A stretch of DNA of 64,000 bases from assembly GCA_001915385.1 (NCBI GenBank), contig MNQK01000033.1:4972-68971 (forward strand), read 5' to 3'. Numbering within the stretch: position 1 is the stretch's first letter; every line of letters begins with the position of its first letter. The notes below the pieces were generated by a model. That model did no database searches. It was not told where the DNA came from and saw only the letters and a program-made list of their open reading frames with translations. The DNA comes from Bacteroidales bacterium 52_46. GTDB taxonomy: Bacteria; Bacteroidota; Bacteroidia; Bacteroidales; Muribaculaceae. Of this stretch, positions 54,831 through 63,826 are shown one piece after another. The position numbers and the translations under genes are program-made.

Positions 54831-56423
54831 ATGAAAAAGTCATATATATCAATCGGATTGCTCGCAGTCGCCGGAGTCATGGCATCATGCTCCGAGGACT
54901 GGGACAACCACTATGAGCCATCTGACCAGGTGGCGCAGGAATCGGTGATGGAACTTATCCAGACCGACCCCGAGCTTTCAACCTTCGCCAAGATGCTTGA
55001 CATAGCCGGCTACGACGACCTGCTTGCGTCGTCGCAGACGTTCACCGTGTTCGCTCCGACCAACGAGGCGCTGGCCGATGTCGACCTGGAGGATGTCGAT
55101 GCCGTGAAGCGCATAGTGCTCAACCATATAGCACGTTTCAACAACTCGACGGCTTCGGGCGACGGACACACCGTCAAGATGTACAACGGCAAGCGTTTCG
55201 CCTTTGACGGCGACACGTTCGGCTCCGTGGGCCTTGAGCGTACCGACATCATCGCCAACAACGGCATTCTGCATGTGCTGTCGGAGCAGATACCTTATTC
55301 CTACAACTTCCGCGAGTATATCGACGTGCATGAGTCTACCTCGAAGATGTCGGCCTTCCTCAAGCTCTACGACCGCCGCGAGATGGACCTCGGCGCATCG
55401 CGTCCCATCGGAGTCGACGCCAACGGCGCCACCGTATACGACTCGGTGATGTATGATTACAACCCCGTGCTCCAGCACGGCTGGTACGGTATCGGCGACA
55501 TAGCCGACGAGGACTCGCTCTTCACCATGATAATTCCCGACAACGAGGCATGGGACAAGGCTTACGAGCGCATACGCCCGTATTACACCGTCTATGACAA
55601 GGATCCCGAAGTGGCCGACTCGATAGGCGACGTGCAGACCAAGCTCGCCATCGTGCATGACCTCGTCTACCGCCGTGTCATCGAGAACCCGATGGCCGAG
55701 ACCGACCTTTGGTCGACCCGCGGCGGCGAAGTGGTGGAACCTCAGGTGCTTTTCGCAGGCACCACGCGCGAGGATGCCTCAAACGGTATCATGTACAAGA
55801 CATCGTCGCTCAACTATGACAACGTGGCCACCTGGAACAGGCTTCTCGAAGTAGAGGGCGAGAATCAGGAGGGACGTCAGGCCGCCCAGGCAAGTACCAT
55901 CTATACGCGTTCGATAGGTTCCGACAACATCTATTACGATTCAATCAGCGAGGCGCGCTACATCGAGGTGGTATCGTCGGGCTCTACTGCAACGCAGCCC
56001 GGTGTCACCGTCACCATACCCAATGTGCTGTCGACCGAATACGACATCTACGTGTCGTTCGTGCCCGGAACGGTAAGCGATACGCTCAATATCGAGAAGA
56101 CACGACTGACGTTCACGCTGTCGTACATGGGAGCCAACGGCCGCACGCAGAACAAGACGTTCCGCGACCAGAAAGGCACCAAATATGTGACCAGCGAGAA
56201 AGAGATGACGTGGATGAAGCTCAACGACGAGCCGGTATCGTTCCCCGTATCCAACTATTATGACATGCTCTGGCTCATCGATCCGCTCCACACGCAGGCC
56301 GACCGGGTCAACACCACCAGGCTGCTCATCAAGACCGATGTCTCCAACGCAGAGTTCAACCGCAACGAGATGGTGCGCAAGTTCCGCATCGACCGTGTAG
56401 TGTTTGTGCCTATCAAAAAATAA
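54831..56423 (+). CDS. Surface lipoprotein with two FAS1 domains (second copy)
   Basis: The 530-residue product has a lipobox (VMASC, Cys20) followed by SEDWDN. FAS1 motifs are FTVFAPTNEALADV (about residue 71) and FTMIIPDNEAWDKAY (about 232). A C-terminal beta-rich domain (VTVTIPNVLSTEYDIYVSFV) may bind ligand. It lies 27 bases after the preceding FAS1 gene and 9 bases before the second SusC. Its two-FAS1 layout mirrors its neighbour, suggesting an old duplication. Confidence 0.85.
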   Translation: MKKSYISIGLLAVAGVMASCSEDWDNHYEPSDQVAQESVMELIQTDPELSTFAKMLDIAGYDDLLASSQTFTVFAPTNEALADVDLEDVDAVKRIVLNHIARFNNSTASGDGHTVKMYNGKRFAFDGDTFGSVGLERTDIIANNGILHVLSEQIPYSYNFREYIDVHESTSKMSAFLKLYDRREMDLGASRPIGVDANGATVYDSVMYDYNPVLQHGWYGIGDIADEDSLFTMIIPDNEAWDKAYERIRPYYTVYDKDPEVADSIGDVQTKLAIVHDLVYRRVIENPMAETDLWSTRGGEVVEPQVLFAGTTREDASNGIMYKTSSLNYDNVATWNRLLEVEGENQEGRQAAQASTIYTRSIGSDNIYYDSISEARYIEVVSSGSTATQPGVTVTIPNVLSTEYDIYVSFVPGTVSDTLNIEKTRLTFTLSYMGANGRTQNKTFRDQKGTKYVTSEKEMTWMKLNDEPVSFPVSNYYDMLWLIDPLHTQADRVNTTRLLIKTDVSNAEFNRNEMVRKFRIDRVVFVPIKK

Positions 56424-56432
56424 ACGACCATC

Positions 56433-59400
56433 ATGAAACACTCATATAATACTTCCAAGAAAATGCTTCGGCCGGTGGTATGCGCATCGGTGGCGGCAGT
56501 AATGGGACTCGGTATGCCGGCGGCCGCTCAGGATGCCGGGGCACCGGTTTCAGCCAAAGAGACTGTAGTCGGGAATACACTTGCCGGCCTTGTCATCGAC
56601 TCGTCGACGGGATTGCCGTTGCCCGGCGCCCGTGTGTCGGTAGTCGATTCGAGGGCTATGGCGATGACCGGCGATGACGGCAAGTTCACCCTTAATCTGC
56701 CCGACGGAGCCGCCACGCTCAAGGTGACCGCTCCCGGTTTTGCCGACATACTTGTGCCTGTAAGAGGCGAGAAAGAGCTGACGATAAGGCTCTCCATGCC
56801 TATGGAGGGCGACATATACAAGAACGCGCTGACGGCCGACGCCCACAATGACCGCACCGAGTTCGCCATCGGCCAGACCGTATCCGACAACTCGGTGGCC
56901 GACCTTCAGGGCGATCTTTACTCCATATCGCGTTCGGGCATGCCCGGCGCAGGCCATGCGGTGTATGTGGAGGGTCTCCACTCAATCAACTCGTCGTCGC
57001 AGCCGCTCTATGTGGTCGACGGCGTGGTATGGAGTGTGGCCGACGACAATACGTCGATTATGGACGGCCATTTCAACAACCCGCTGGCGCTGATTTCGCC
57101 CGACGACATAGCCAACATCTATGTGATGAAGAACGGTACGGCCATCTACGGCGCCAAGGGTGGCAACGGCGTTGTCATCATCGAGACCAAGCGCGCCAAG
57201 ACCGAGGCTACCGAAATCGAGGCGTACGCACGCGTGGGCTGGCGCCATGCCGCCAAAACCATACCTATGATGAACGCCGCGCAGTACCGCACCTACGCTT
57301 CCGACATCATCAAGGACAAATATGACAACCAGCAGACAATCGACCGTCTGGGCTTCCTCAACGACGACCCGACATCGTCGCAGTATTACGACACCCACAA
57401 CGACACCAACTGGCTCGACCTCGTGACGCGTGACGGCGTGATGATGAACTACGGTGTCAACGTACGTGGCGGTGACGACCGCGCCCTCTATATGTTCTCG
57501 CTCGGCTATACCAAGAACGAGGGCACGATAAAGGAGACATCGTTCGACCGCATCAATGTGCGATTCAATTCCGACATCAACCTGTGGCGCGGCTCGTCGC
57601 TCCGATTCGACGTGGCATACGCGCAGGACAACTTCAAGTTGCGTGACGACGGCATGAACGCCTATTCGTCGCCCTACTACATCTCGATGATCAAGTCGCC
57701 GCTCTACCACCCCAATATCCTGGCGCTCGACGGTTCGCTGACATCGAAATACGCCGACAAGGACGAGCTTGATGTCACCAACCCGATGAATATCCTCGAC
57801 CTCGGCATCGGCGAGGGGCGCAACTACCGCTTCAACATCAATGCGGCACCGCGCTACCGCTTCAACGACGCGCTGACGGTGGAAGGTCTCGTGGCCTATA
57901 CGTTCGACAAAATCAAGGAGAACTCGTTTGTGCCCGACTATGGTGTCGACGAGCGTGATTTCATCAATGAAAACGGTGAAATCTATGCCGAGAGCCGCAA
58001 CGTGGTCAAGAGCCTCATGAACCGCCACACCACGTTCATCGCCGACCTGCACCTGTTCTACAATCCGCTGCGCAGCATCGAGCACCGTCTCGGTTTCACC
58101 GGCGGTTTCCGTTACCAGAACGACACCTACGTCCACTCGTACGGCGAAGGCCACAACACGCCGTCCGACTTCATCAACGACCTCGGCAACACCTCGTCGT
58201 CGCTCCACTTCACCGAGGGCAGCGACCTCGAATGGCGCAACATGGCGTGGTACCTGTCGGGTGAATATGCATTCATGCAGCGTTATATCCTCAATGTCGA
58301 CGCCGTGCTCGAGAGCAACTCGCGTTTCGGCAAGAACGCACCCGGCGCAGCCCACATAGGCGGAGTGTCGTGGGGCTTCTTCCCCTCGGTGACCGCAGCG
58401 TGGCTGATGACCTCGGAGAAATGGATGCAGAATGTCAATTTCCTCGACCTTCTCAAGCTCCGCGCGAGCCTCGACATAGCCGGCAACGACAAGATACCGT
58501 TCTATGCCAACCGCACTTATTTCGCGTCGGAAAACCTCAACAACAACGGTTTCGGCCAGGTCATCGCCAACATAGGCAACGACCGCCTGAAGTGGGAGAC
58601 CACGCGCACATGGCGTGTGGGCTTCGACGCCAGCCTCTTCGCCAACCGCTGGACAATGTCGTTTGATTTCTATACCTCCAAGACCAGCGACCTTCTGATA
58701 CAGAAGCGCGCCAAGGACGAGGTAGGTCTCGAATACTACTGGAGCAACGGCGGCGACATGACCAACAAGGGCATCAACTTCTCGACCACAGTGCGCGCCC
58801 TCAACCTGCGCGACTGGAAACTCGACATCGGCGCCGCCATCGGCCACTACAAGAATAAAATCACCTCGCTTCCCGGCGGCCAGATACTGACCGACATCTG
58901 CGGCGGCCAGGTGCTCACCGCAGTGGGCAATCCCGTGGGCGTGTTCTACGGATATAAGGCCGACGGAGTGTATTCAAGCATGGCCGACGCAGCGGCAGCA
59001 AACCTGTCGATACGCAACGCCGACGGTTCGCTCACACCTTTCGAGGCCGGCGACATGCGTTTCCACGACCGCGACGGCAATGGTGTCATCGAATCGAAGG
59101 ACCAGGAAATCATCGGCGACCCGAACCCCGACATATTCGGTAACTTCAACCTGCGCCTGACATGGAAGAACTTCACTCTCGGCACAGTGTTCACCTACTC
59201 GGTGGGCAACGATGCCTACAACGCTCTCCGCGCCAAACTCGAGGCCGGCGACGACATCTTCAACCAGACCACCGCGATGCTCAACCGCTGGGTGGCCAAC
59301 GGACAGGTGACCGACGTGCCCCGCGCCGTCTATGAGGACCCGATGGGCAACGGCCGCTTCTCCAACCGCTGGATCGAGGATGCGAGCTACCTGAAATGGA

Positions 59401-59615
59401 AATCGCTGTCAATCGACTACCGTATTCCCATCTCGTCGCCCTACATACAGGGTGTGACGCTTTCGTTCGCCGTCAACAACCTCTGCACCTGGACCAAGTA
59501 TCTCGGTCCCGACCCCGAGTTCGCGTTCGGCAACTCGCCCCTCTATCTCGGAGTCGACGCCGGCATGGTGCCGCAGGCCCGCGAGTTCAACTTCGGAGTG
59601 AAAGTCAACCTGTAA
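56433..59615 (+). CDS. SusC-family TonB-dependent transporter (second, divergent plug)
   Basis: The 1060-residue outer-membrane product has a signal peptide, a CarboxypepD_reg-like domain (LAGLVIDSSTGLPLPGARVS), a plug with IYVMKNGTAIYGAKGGNGVV, and a C-terminal barrel. The usual plug motif around LQGRxAGL is replaced by LQGDLYSISRSGMPGAGHAV, and the protein ends in Leu (NFGVKVNL) rather than Phe, so it is a divergent member. It pairs with the SusD gene 45 bases downstream. It probably imports a different ligand from the first pair. Confidence 0.93.
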   Translation: MKHSYNTSKKMLRPVVCASVAAVMGLGMPAAAQDAGAPVSAKETVVGNTLAGLVIDSSTGLPLPGARVSVVDSRAMAMTGDDGKFTLNLPDGAATLKVTAPGFADILVPVRGEKELTIRLSMPMEGDIYKNALTADAHNDRTEFAIGQTVSDNSVADLQGDLYSISRSGMPGAGHAVYVEGLHSINSSSQPLYVVDGVVWSVADDNTSIMDGHFNNPLALISPDDIANIYVMKNGTAIYGAKGGNGVVIIETKRAKTEATEIEAYARVGWRHAAKTIPMMNAAQYRTYASDIIKDKYDNQQTIDRLGFLNDDPTSSQYYDTHNDTNWLDLVTRDGVMMNYGVNVRGGDDRALYMFSLGYTKNEGTIKETSFDRINVRFNSDINLWRGSSLRFDVAYAQDNFKLRDDGMNAYSSPYYISMIKSPLYHPNILALDGSLTSKYADKDELDVTNPMNILDLGIGEGRNYRFNINAAPRYRFNDALTVEGLVAYTFDKIKENSFVPDYGVDERDFINENGEIYAESRNVVKSLMNRHTTFIADLHLFYNPLRSIEHRLGFTGGFRYQNDTYVHSYGEGHNTPSDFINDLGNTSSSLHFTEGSDLEWRNMAWYLSGEYAFMQRYILNVDAVLESNSRFGKNAPGAAHIGGVSWGFFPSVTAAWLMTSEKWMQNVNFLDLLKLRASLDIAGNDKIPFYANRTYFASENLNNNGFGQVIANIGNDRLKWETTRTWRVGFDASLFANRWTMSFDFYTSKTSDLLIQKRAKDEVGLEYYWSNGGDMTNKGINFSTTVRALNLRDWKLDIGAAIGHYKNKITSLPGGQILTDICGGQVLTAVGNPVGVFYGYKADGVYSSMADAAAANLSIRNADGSLTPFEAGDMRFHDRDGNGVIESKDQEIIGDPNPDIFGNFNLRLTWKNFTLGTVFTYSVGNDAYNALRAKLEAGDDIFNQTTAMLNRWVANGQVTDVPRAVYEDPMGNGRFSNRWIEDASYLKWKSLSIDYRIPISSPYIQGVTLSFAVNNLCTWTKYLGPDPEFAFGNSPLYLGVDAGMVPQAREFNFGVKVNL

Positions 59616-59660
59616 TCCTCCACACTGTTTCACAAACAATTCAGATATTTCAGTACCATA

Positions 59661-61352
59661 ATGAAAACTTTCAGATATATAGCAATGATGGCAGTGTCGG
59701 CGATGCTCGCCGGGGCGGTCAGTTCGTGTGAGGATATGCTCGACACGAAGTCTGACGACTATATCTTCGACGACGACCTGCATATCAACACAGCCAATGA
59801 CTCGCTCTATTCGGTGATGGGCATCCTTGCCCAGCAGCAGCGTCTTGCCGAGCGCTACGTGCTCTTCGGCGAGCTGCGCGGCGACCTTGTGGAAGTGCCC
59901 CCGACGGCCAACTACTCGCTGCAGGAAATTGCGCAGTTCAACATCAGCGCCGACAACGACTATCTGTCGCGCGCCGACTATTACAACGTAATCAACAACT
60001 GCAACTACGCCATAGCCCGCATGGACACCTCGATAGTGCTCCACAACAACAAGGTGATGATGTCGGACTATGTGGGCATACGCTCGGTGCGCGCATGGAC
60101 CCAGATGCAGGTGGCTCTCAATTTCGGCGAGCTGACATGGTATACCGACCCGATTACGACGGTCGACGGTGCCAACGCCAATTATCCGGTGCTTCCGTTT
60201 GATGCGGCACTCGACCGTATCCTTCAGGACATAGAGCCGTATATCGGCATGGATGTGCCCGACTTCGGCAACGTGGGCGACTACAACTCGACGCAGGCGT
60301 TCGTGCGCCCGACGCTCATCGCGGCCGACATCTGTCTCTACAAGAACAACTACGAGAGGGCAGCGCAGCTCTACTACAACTATATCGACACGTACAACCG
60401 GTATATCACCACCGGCTATGCCAACCGCTGGGGCAACAATACCCGTACGGGTGTATGGGCCAACAATAACAACGCCTACAAGAACGAAGTCATATCTCGC
60501 ATACCGTTCTCAAGCGACGGCAAGGATTACCGCGCAGACCTTATCAACAAGACCTATTCGCTCGTGCCGCAGATGGTGCCGGCCAAGCATTTCATCAAGC
60601 AGATGGAGGAGGCCCTCCACTACTATGCCGACGGCGAAAACTCTATATTGATCACCGGTAATTTCGAGGGCGACCTCCGCGGCATGGCCATATATGCCGA
60701 CAACAAAGGCGATTTCGCCGGTGCATACGGGTATACGCATGTCAAGGACGAACAGCAGGACATACTCATCACGAAGTTCTACAACAACGGCGAGAATGCG
60801 TCGGTCAGCAATCCCGACAACGAGATGTTTGACAGGCAGTCGGTGCGCCAGCTGCGCTCGGTACCCGTGTACCGCGAGCCGTCGCTCTATCTGCGCTACG
60901 CCGAGGCCATCAACCGTGCCGGCAAGCCGTCGATAGCCTTCGCGGTAATCACCAACGGCCTGAAGCAGAAGGTGATGAACGACTCCACGCTGGTGATGCA
61001 GTGGGAGCGCAAGGGTGAGCCTTATATCAATTTCGACAACGGCAAGTATGAGAACAACCAGGGCACCGCAATGCGCGGCCGCGGCTACGGCATACGCCTG
61101 CTCAAGAGCGGCTACGTGATACCCGAGTTCGACAATCTCAACGACTCCATCGAGTGGGTTGAGAACGAGATTCTCTACGAGATGGCGGCCGAGACCTGCT
61201 TCGAGGGCAACCGTTTCTTCGACCTTATGCGCATGTCGCACCACCGCGCCGACCACCCCGCGCTGATGGTCGACAAGATATCGCAGCGTTTCGACAATCC
61301 GGCTGCTGCGGCAGCCCGCCTGTCAAATCCTGAAAACTGGTGGATAAAATAA
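59661..61352 (+). CDS. SusD/RagB-family surface lipoprotein (second)
   Basis: The 563-residue lipoprotein (Cys23, GAVSSCEDMLDTK) ends with the SusD-type segment NEILYEMAAETCFEGNRFFD and has the helix GIRSVRAWTQMQVALNFGEL. It is the lid of the second SusC. It is the last gene of the seven-gene operon and is followed by a strong hairpin terminator. Confidence 0.92.
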   Translation: MKTFRYIAMMAVSAMLAGAVSSCEDMLDTKSDDYIFDDDLHINTANDSLYSVMGILAQQQRLAERYVLFGELRGDLVEVPPTANYSLQEIAQFNISADNDYLSRADYYNVINNCNYAIARMDTSIVLHNNKVMMSDYVGIRSVRAWTQMQVALNFGELTWYTDPITTVDGANANYPVLPFDAALDRILQDIEPYIGMDVPDFGNVGDYNSTQAFVRPTLIAADICLYKNNYERAAQLYYNYIDTYNRYITTGYANRWGNNTRTGVWANNNNAYKNEVISRIPFSSDGKDYRADLINKTYSLVPQMVPAKHFIKQMEEALHYYADGENSILITGNFEGDLRGMAIYADNKGDFAGAYGYTHVKDEQQDILITKFYNNGENASVSNPDNEMFDRQSVRQLRSVPVYREPSLYLRYAEAINRAGKPSIAFAVITNGLKQKVMNDSTLVMQWERKGEPYINFDNGKYENNQGTAMRGRGYGIRLLKSGYVIPEFDNLNDSIEWVENEILYEMAAETCFEGNRFFDLMRMSHHRADHPALMVDKISQRFDNPAAAAARLSNPENWWIK

Positions 61353-61379
61353 CGCTATCGTTTGATTAATGATACCCAT

Positions 61380-61415
61380 GCAAGGTGCGCCCGCAGCGGG
61401 CGCACCTTGCTTATT
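61380..61415 (+). terminator. Strong terminator ending the SusCD/FAS1 operon
   Basis: GCAAGGTGCGCCCG pairs perfectly with CGGGCGCACCTTGC around a three-base loop, followed by TTATTAT. Confidence 0.85.
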
Positions 61416-61420
61416 ATATG

Positions 61421-61583
61421 AGAGCTTGTTTAAAATTCATATCACTTTGCTTTTGAGGGCCTTGCCAGTGTCTTTTTGCTTGCTCTTCAGTCACGTAGCT
61501 ACGGCTACGCTCCCTCATCACAAGCAAAAATCCATCTGACAATCCTCCTCAAAATCTGCATCATATAAATTTAGACAAGCTCT
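61421..61583. mobile_element. 163-bp palindromic MITE-like element
   Basis: The ends AGAGCTTGTTTAAA (61421-61434) and TTTAGACAAGCTCT (61570-61583) are inverted with one mismatch. Complementarity continues imperfectly to a central GTAGCTACGGCTAC near 61502, so the whole element is one long imperfect hairpin with no open frame. Target-site duplication was not evident by eye. Confidence 0.65.
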
Positions 61584-61804
61584 AAATGCGGCATAAAATG
61601 AAATAAAACGCTGTGGTTGGTGTCAATATAGATTCCGAAAATGACGGCGATGGTGCAAAATGGCTTATTCGTGCGATAAAATGACGTAAAAATCTTGTAG
61701 TTTCGGGTTAAAAATAGTGAATTTTGCTTTCGGAGGAAAATGGAAATTACGAAACAAACCGACATATCGATAACCTTAACAATAACCTAAAGCCAAAAAA
61801 TCCA

Positions 61805-62200
61805 ATGAAAAAGTTTTACCCCGCGCTTATGCTTTCGGCCGTTGCCATGACCGGCCTTAACGCAAGTGCAGAAAAGCCCAATTGGGAACATCAGGGAAGC
61901 TGGTAACTGTTTGAACAGGCCAACCAGTTCCGTCCTGCAAACCACACACGTCCTATCGTGGCGGATTTCACCAATAATGACCGTTTTGATGTCTACTACG
62001 GCAGCGGTGACGACTGGGAGTTGGAATACAACAAACCGGGTCTGTGGCCCTGGCCTTTCCTTTCGCTGATGTATGTCGCAGATAGTGACGGTAATTGCTG
62101 TGGCTTTAGCCGGAGCACGCGACAAGAGTTACAAAGTTGTGAATTTTGTGTTAAAATAGGACGTCGATTTGTGGGGAACCGCAGACTTTTTCTACCTTAG
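61805..62200 (+). pseudogene. Broken gene for a secreted FG-GAP-like protein
   Basis: The frame starts with a good signal peptide (MKKFYPALMLSAVAMTGLNASA) and runs to EHQGSW, then TAA at 61904-61906. The same frame continues after the stop with RPIVADFTNNDRFDVYYGSG, an FG-GAP/VCBS-like segment, to about residue 75. It then becomes unconvincing and ends at TAG 62198-62200, 4 bases before rnpA. So the gene has an in-frame stop and a missing C-terminal part. A selenocysteine-type readthrough is unlikely because the stop is TAA. Confidence 0.6.
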
Positions 62201-62204
62201 TGTC

Positions 62205-62666
62205 ATGAAAAAATTTGAATTGGGTAAACGACATAAGTTGTGCGGTGCTGTCGCGGTGGACAGACTGTTTACCGCTGCCGACTCTAAGAGCGCGTTGTGC
62301 TATCCTTTAAGAGGTGTATGGCGCGACGGTGAGCGGCGCGACGGAGGGGACGCACAATATCAGTTTGTCATCACGGTGCCCAAGAAGCGTCTGCGTCATG
62401 CCGTCGACAGGGTGGCTGCCCGCCGGCGCATACGTGAGGCTTACCGTCTGACGCACGGCCGGGTTGAGGAGGCGTGCGGCGGGGCAGGCGGGGAGACGCC
62501 GGTCGACATGGCGTTTGTCTATGTTGCCAACCGCGTGATGCCGTCGTCGGCAATACATGCAGCGATGGAGCGTCTTCTCATAAAGATACATAATGTAAAC
62601 AATAAGGTCCGGAACAAATCGCCTGAAGGGGATGAAGCTGCTGAAAATGATAAGCCGGTCGGTTAG
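62205..62666 (+). CDS. rnpA: Ribonuclease P protein component
   Basis: RnpA is the protein cofactor of RNase P, maturing tRNA 5' ends. From the ATG at 62205 the 153-residue product begins MKKFELGKRHKLCGAVAVDR. It has the basic signature VPKKRLRHAVDRVAARRRIR and AIHAAMERLLIKI. Length is slightly above the usual because of a C-terminal extension that overlaps yidD by 35 bases. The earlier start at 62169 lies in the pseudogene tail. Confidence 0.93.
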   Translation: MKKFELGKRHKLCGAVAVDRLFTAADSKSALCYPLRGVWRDGERRDGGDAQYQFVITVPKKRLRHAVDRVAARRRIREAYRLTHGRVEEACGGAGGETPVDMAFVYVANRVMPSSAIHAAMERLLIKIHNVNNKVRNKSPEGDEAAENDKPVG

Positions 62667-62871
62667 CGCCGTTCTGTCGCTGCCGATATACTTTTACCGG
62701 TATTGCATATCGCCGATGTTGCCGGCAAGCTGCCGCTTCACGCCTACATGCTCGCAATACGCTCTTGAGGCGTTGCGCAAGCACGGGCCGGTAAAGGGGC
62801 TGTGGCTGACGATAAGACGTCTGTCGCGCTGCCACCCGTGGGGAGGCTGCGGATATGACCCCGTACCTTAA
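62632..62871 (+). CDS. yidD: Membrane protein insertion efficiency factor YidD
   Basis: YidD is a small membrane-peripheral protein that assists YidC-dependent insertion. The 79-residue product has all the family hallmarks: PIYFYRYCISPMLPASCRFT, PTCSQYALEALRKHG and CHPWGGCGYDPVP. It overlaps the end of rnpA by 35 bases; a second in-frame ATG at 62647 is also possible. rnpA-yidD adjacency is conserved across bacteria. Confidence 0.94.
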   Translation: MKLLKMISRSVSAVLSLPIYFYRYCISPMLPASCRFTPTCSQYALEALRKHGPVKGLWLTIRRLSRCHPWGGCGYDPVP

Positions 62872-62905
62872 TCCGTTGTAGCTCTTTAGAGGGTGCCTGA
62901 TAATT

Positions 62906-63559
62906 ATGAATATTGCAGATATTGATTCACATTGCCACGACCGTGGCGCGAAGTTGCTTACTTTAAGTCTTGATGATTACCGGGATTACATTCCGGCTGA
63001 CGGCCAGCGTCTGATGATAGGGCTGCACCCGTGGGATACCACGGAGAGTGATATGTATGAGGCTTTTGATGTGTTGTCGGGAGCCATCACCGACCCGAGC
63101 GTAGTGGCTATCGGGGAGGTGGGCATAGACCCGCTTCACGGGGCGCCTGTGGAGCGCCAGCTGGAATTGCTGAAGTATCAGCTGCGTGTGGCCAACGAGG
63201 CCCGTATGCCGGTGATGTTCCATATAGTGCGCCGTTTCGATATACTTATGAGGCTGCACAAGGAGTTCCGGCCGGTGGCGGCATGGGCGGTGCACGGGTT
63301 CAGGTCGAACGCCGAAGTGGCGCGCCAGCTTGCCGACGCGGGCATATATATGTCGGTGGGGCCGAAATATAATGCCGATGCCGTGCGTGAGATACCGCGC
63401 AATCTGTTGCTTCTGGAGACCGACGAGCTGCCTGAAGAAGAGATACGGGGCGTAATCGCTTCGGTGGCCGCGACACGCGGCATGCGTGCCGGCGCGTTGG
63501 CCGACGTCGCGCGCGAAAACCTGCGCCGCTATCTGATGTCGGGGCAAAAGAGTGTGTGA
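62906..63559 (+). CDS. tatD: TatD-family metal-dependent hydrolase
   Basis: The 217-residue product is a TatD-type amidohydrolase, a family with DNase activity in several members. It has the N-terminal metal motif DIDSHCH (His9, His11), IGLHPWDT, IGEVGIDP, the His in PVMFHIVR, AWAVHGFR and the C-terminal LLETDELPE. It is shorter than E. coli TatD (about 260), as in many Bacteroidetes members. It lies downstream of rnpA-yidD and ahead of the tRNA. Confidence 0.9.
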   Translation: MNIADIDSHCHDRGAKLLTLSLDDYRDYIPADGQRLMIGLHPWDTTESDMYEAFDVLSGAITDPSVVAIGEVGIDPLHGAPVERQLELLKYQLRVANEARMPVMFHIVRRFDILMRLHKEFRPVAAWAVHGFRSNAEVARQLADAGIYMSVGPKYNADAVREIPRNLLLLETDELPEEEIRGVIASVAATRGMRAGALADVARENLRRYLMSGQKSV

Positions 63560-63656
63560 CGCAGCGGCAGGCGATTGCGCTGCTGCGGCGTTCGGGATGC
63601 GTTGTGGCGTAAATCAAAAATATTCTAAAAAATTTGGATAATTGGCGAAAGGTGCC

Positions 63657-63664
63657 TAACTTTG
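63657..63664 (+). promoter_or_regulatory. -7 box for tRNA-Gln
   Basis: TAACTTTG matches TAnnTTTG, and a TTTGG about 25 bases upstream may be the -33 element. It lies 39 bases before the tRNA. Confidence 0.6.
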
Positions 63665-63703
63665 TGGCGCTTTAGGCTCTTTATGCGCTTGAGCGAACAG
63701 GAT

Positions 63704-63774
63704 TGTCTTATGGTGTAATGGTAGCACTGCAGTTTTTGGTTCTGCCTGTCTTGGTTCGAATCCAGGTAAGACAA
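63704..63774 (+). tRNA. tRNA-Gln (anticodon UUG)
   Basis: Acceptor arms TGTCTTA (63704-63710) and TAAGACA (63767-63773) pair fully. The D-arm is GTGT-AATGGTA-GCAC. The anticodon arm GCAGT-TTTTGGT-TCTGC has the anticodon TTG, and the T-arm is CTTGG-TTCGAAT-CCAGG. No CCA is encoded. A promoter box lies upstream and a terminator follows. Confidence 0.95.
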
Positions 63775-63779
63775 CAGGA

Positions 63780-63826
63780 AAAGTCCGCAGGAATCCGGTA
63801 ATACCGGTGCCTGCGGACTTTTGTTT
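63780..63826 (+). terminator. Terminator after tRNA-Gln
   Basis: AAAAGTCCGCAGG pairs with CCTGCGGACTTTT, followed by a T run. The remaining 63827-64000 shows no convincing gene. Confidence 0.85.

Noticed and set aside
56982..58847. 621-codon open frame on the minus strand inside the second SusC gene
   Set aside because: The SusC frame is fully supported by motifs, and the antisense protein is low in complexity (Val, Glu, His-rich), as expected of a shadow frame.
61904..61906. Selenocysteine or programmed readthrough at the stop codon
   Set aside because: The stop is TAA, not TGA, there is no obvious stimulatory structure, and the downstream frame decays.
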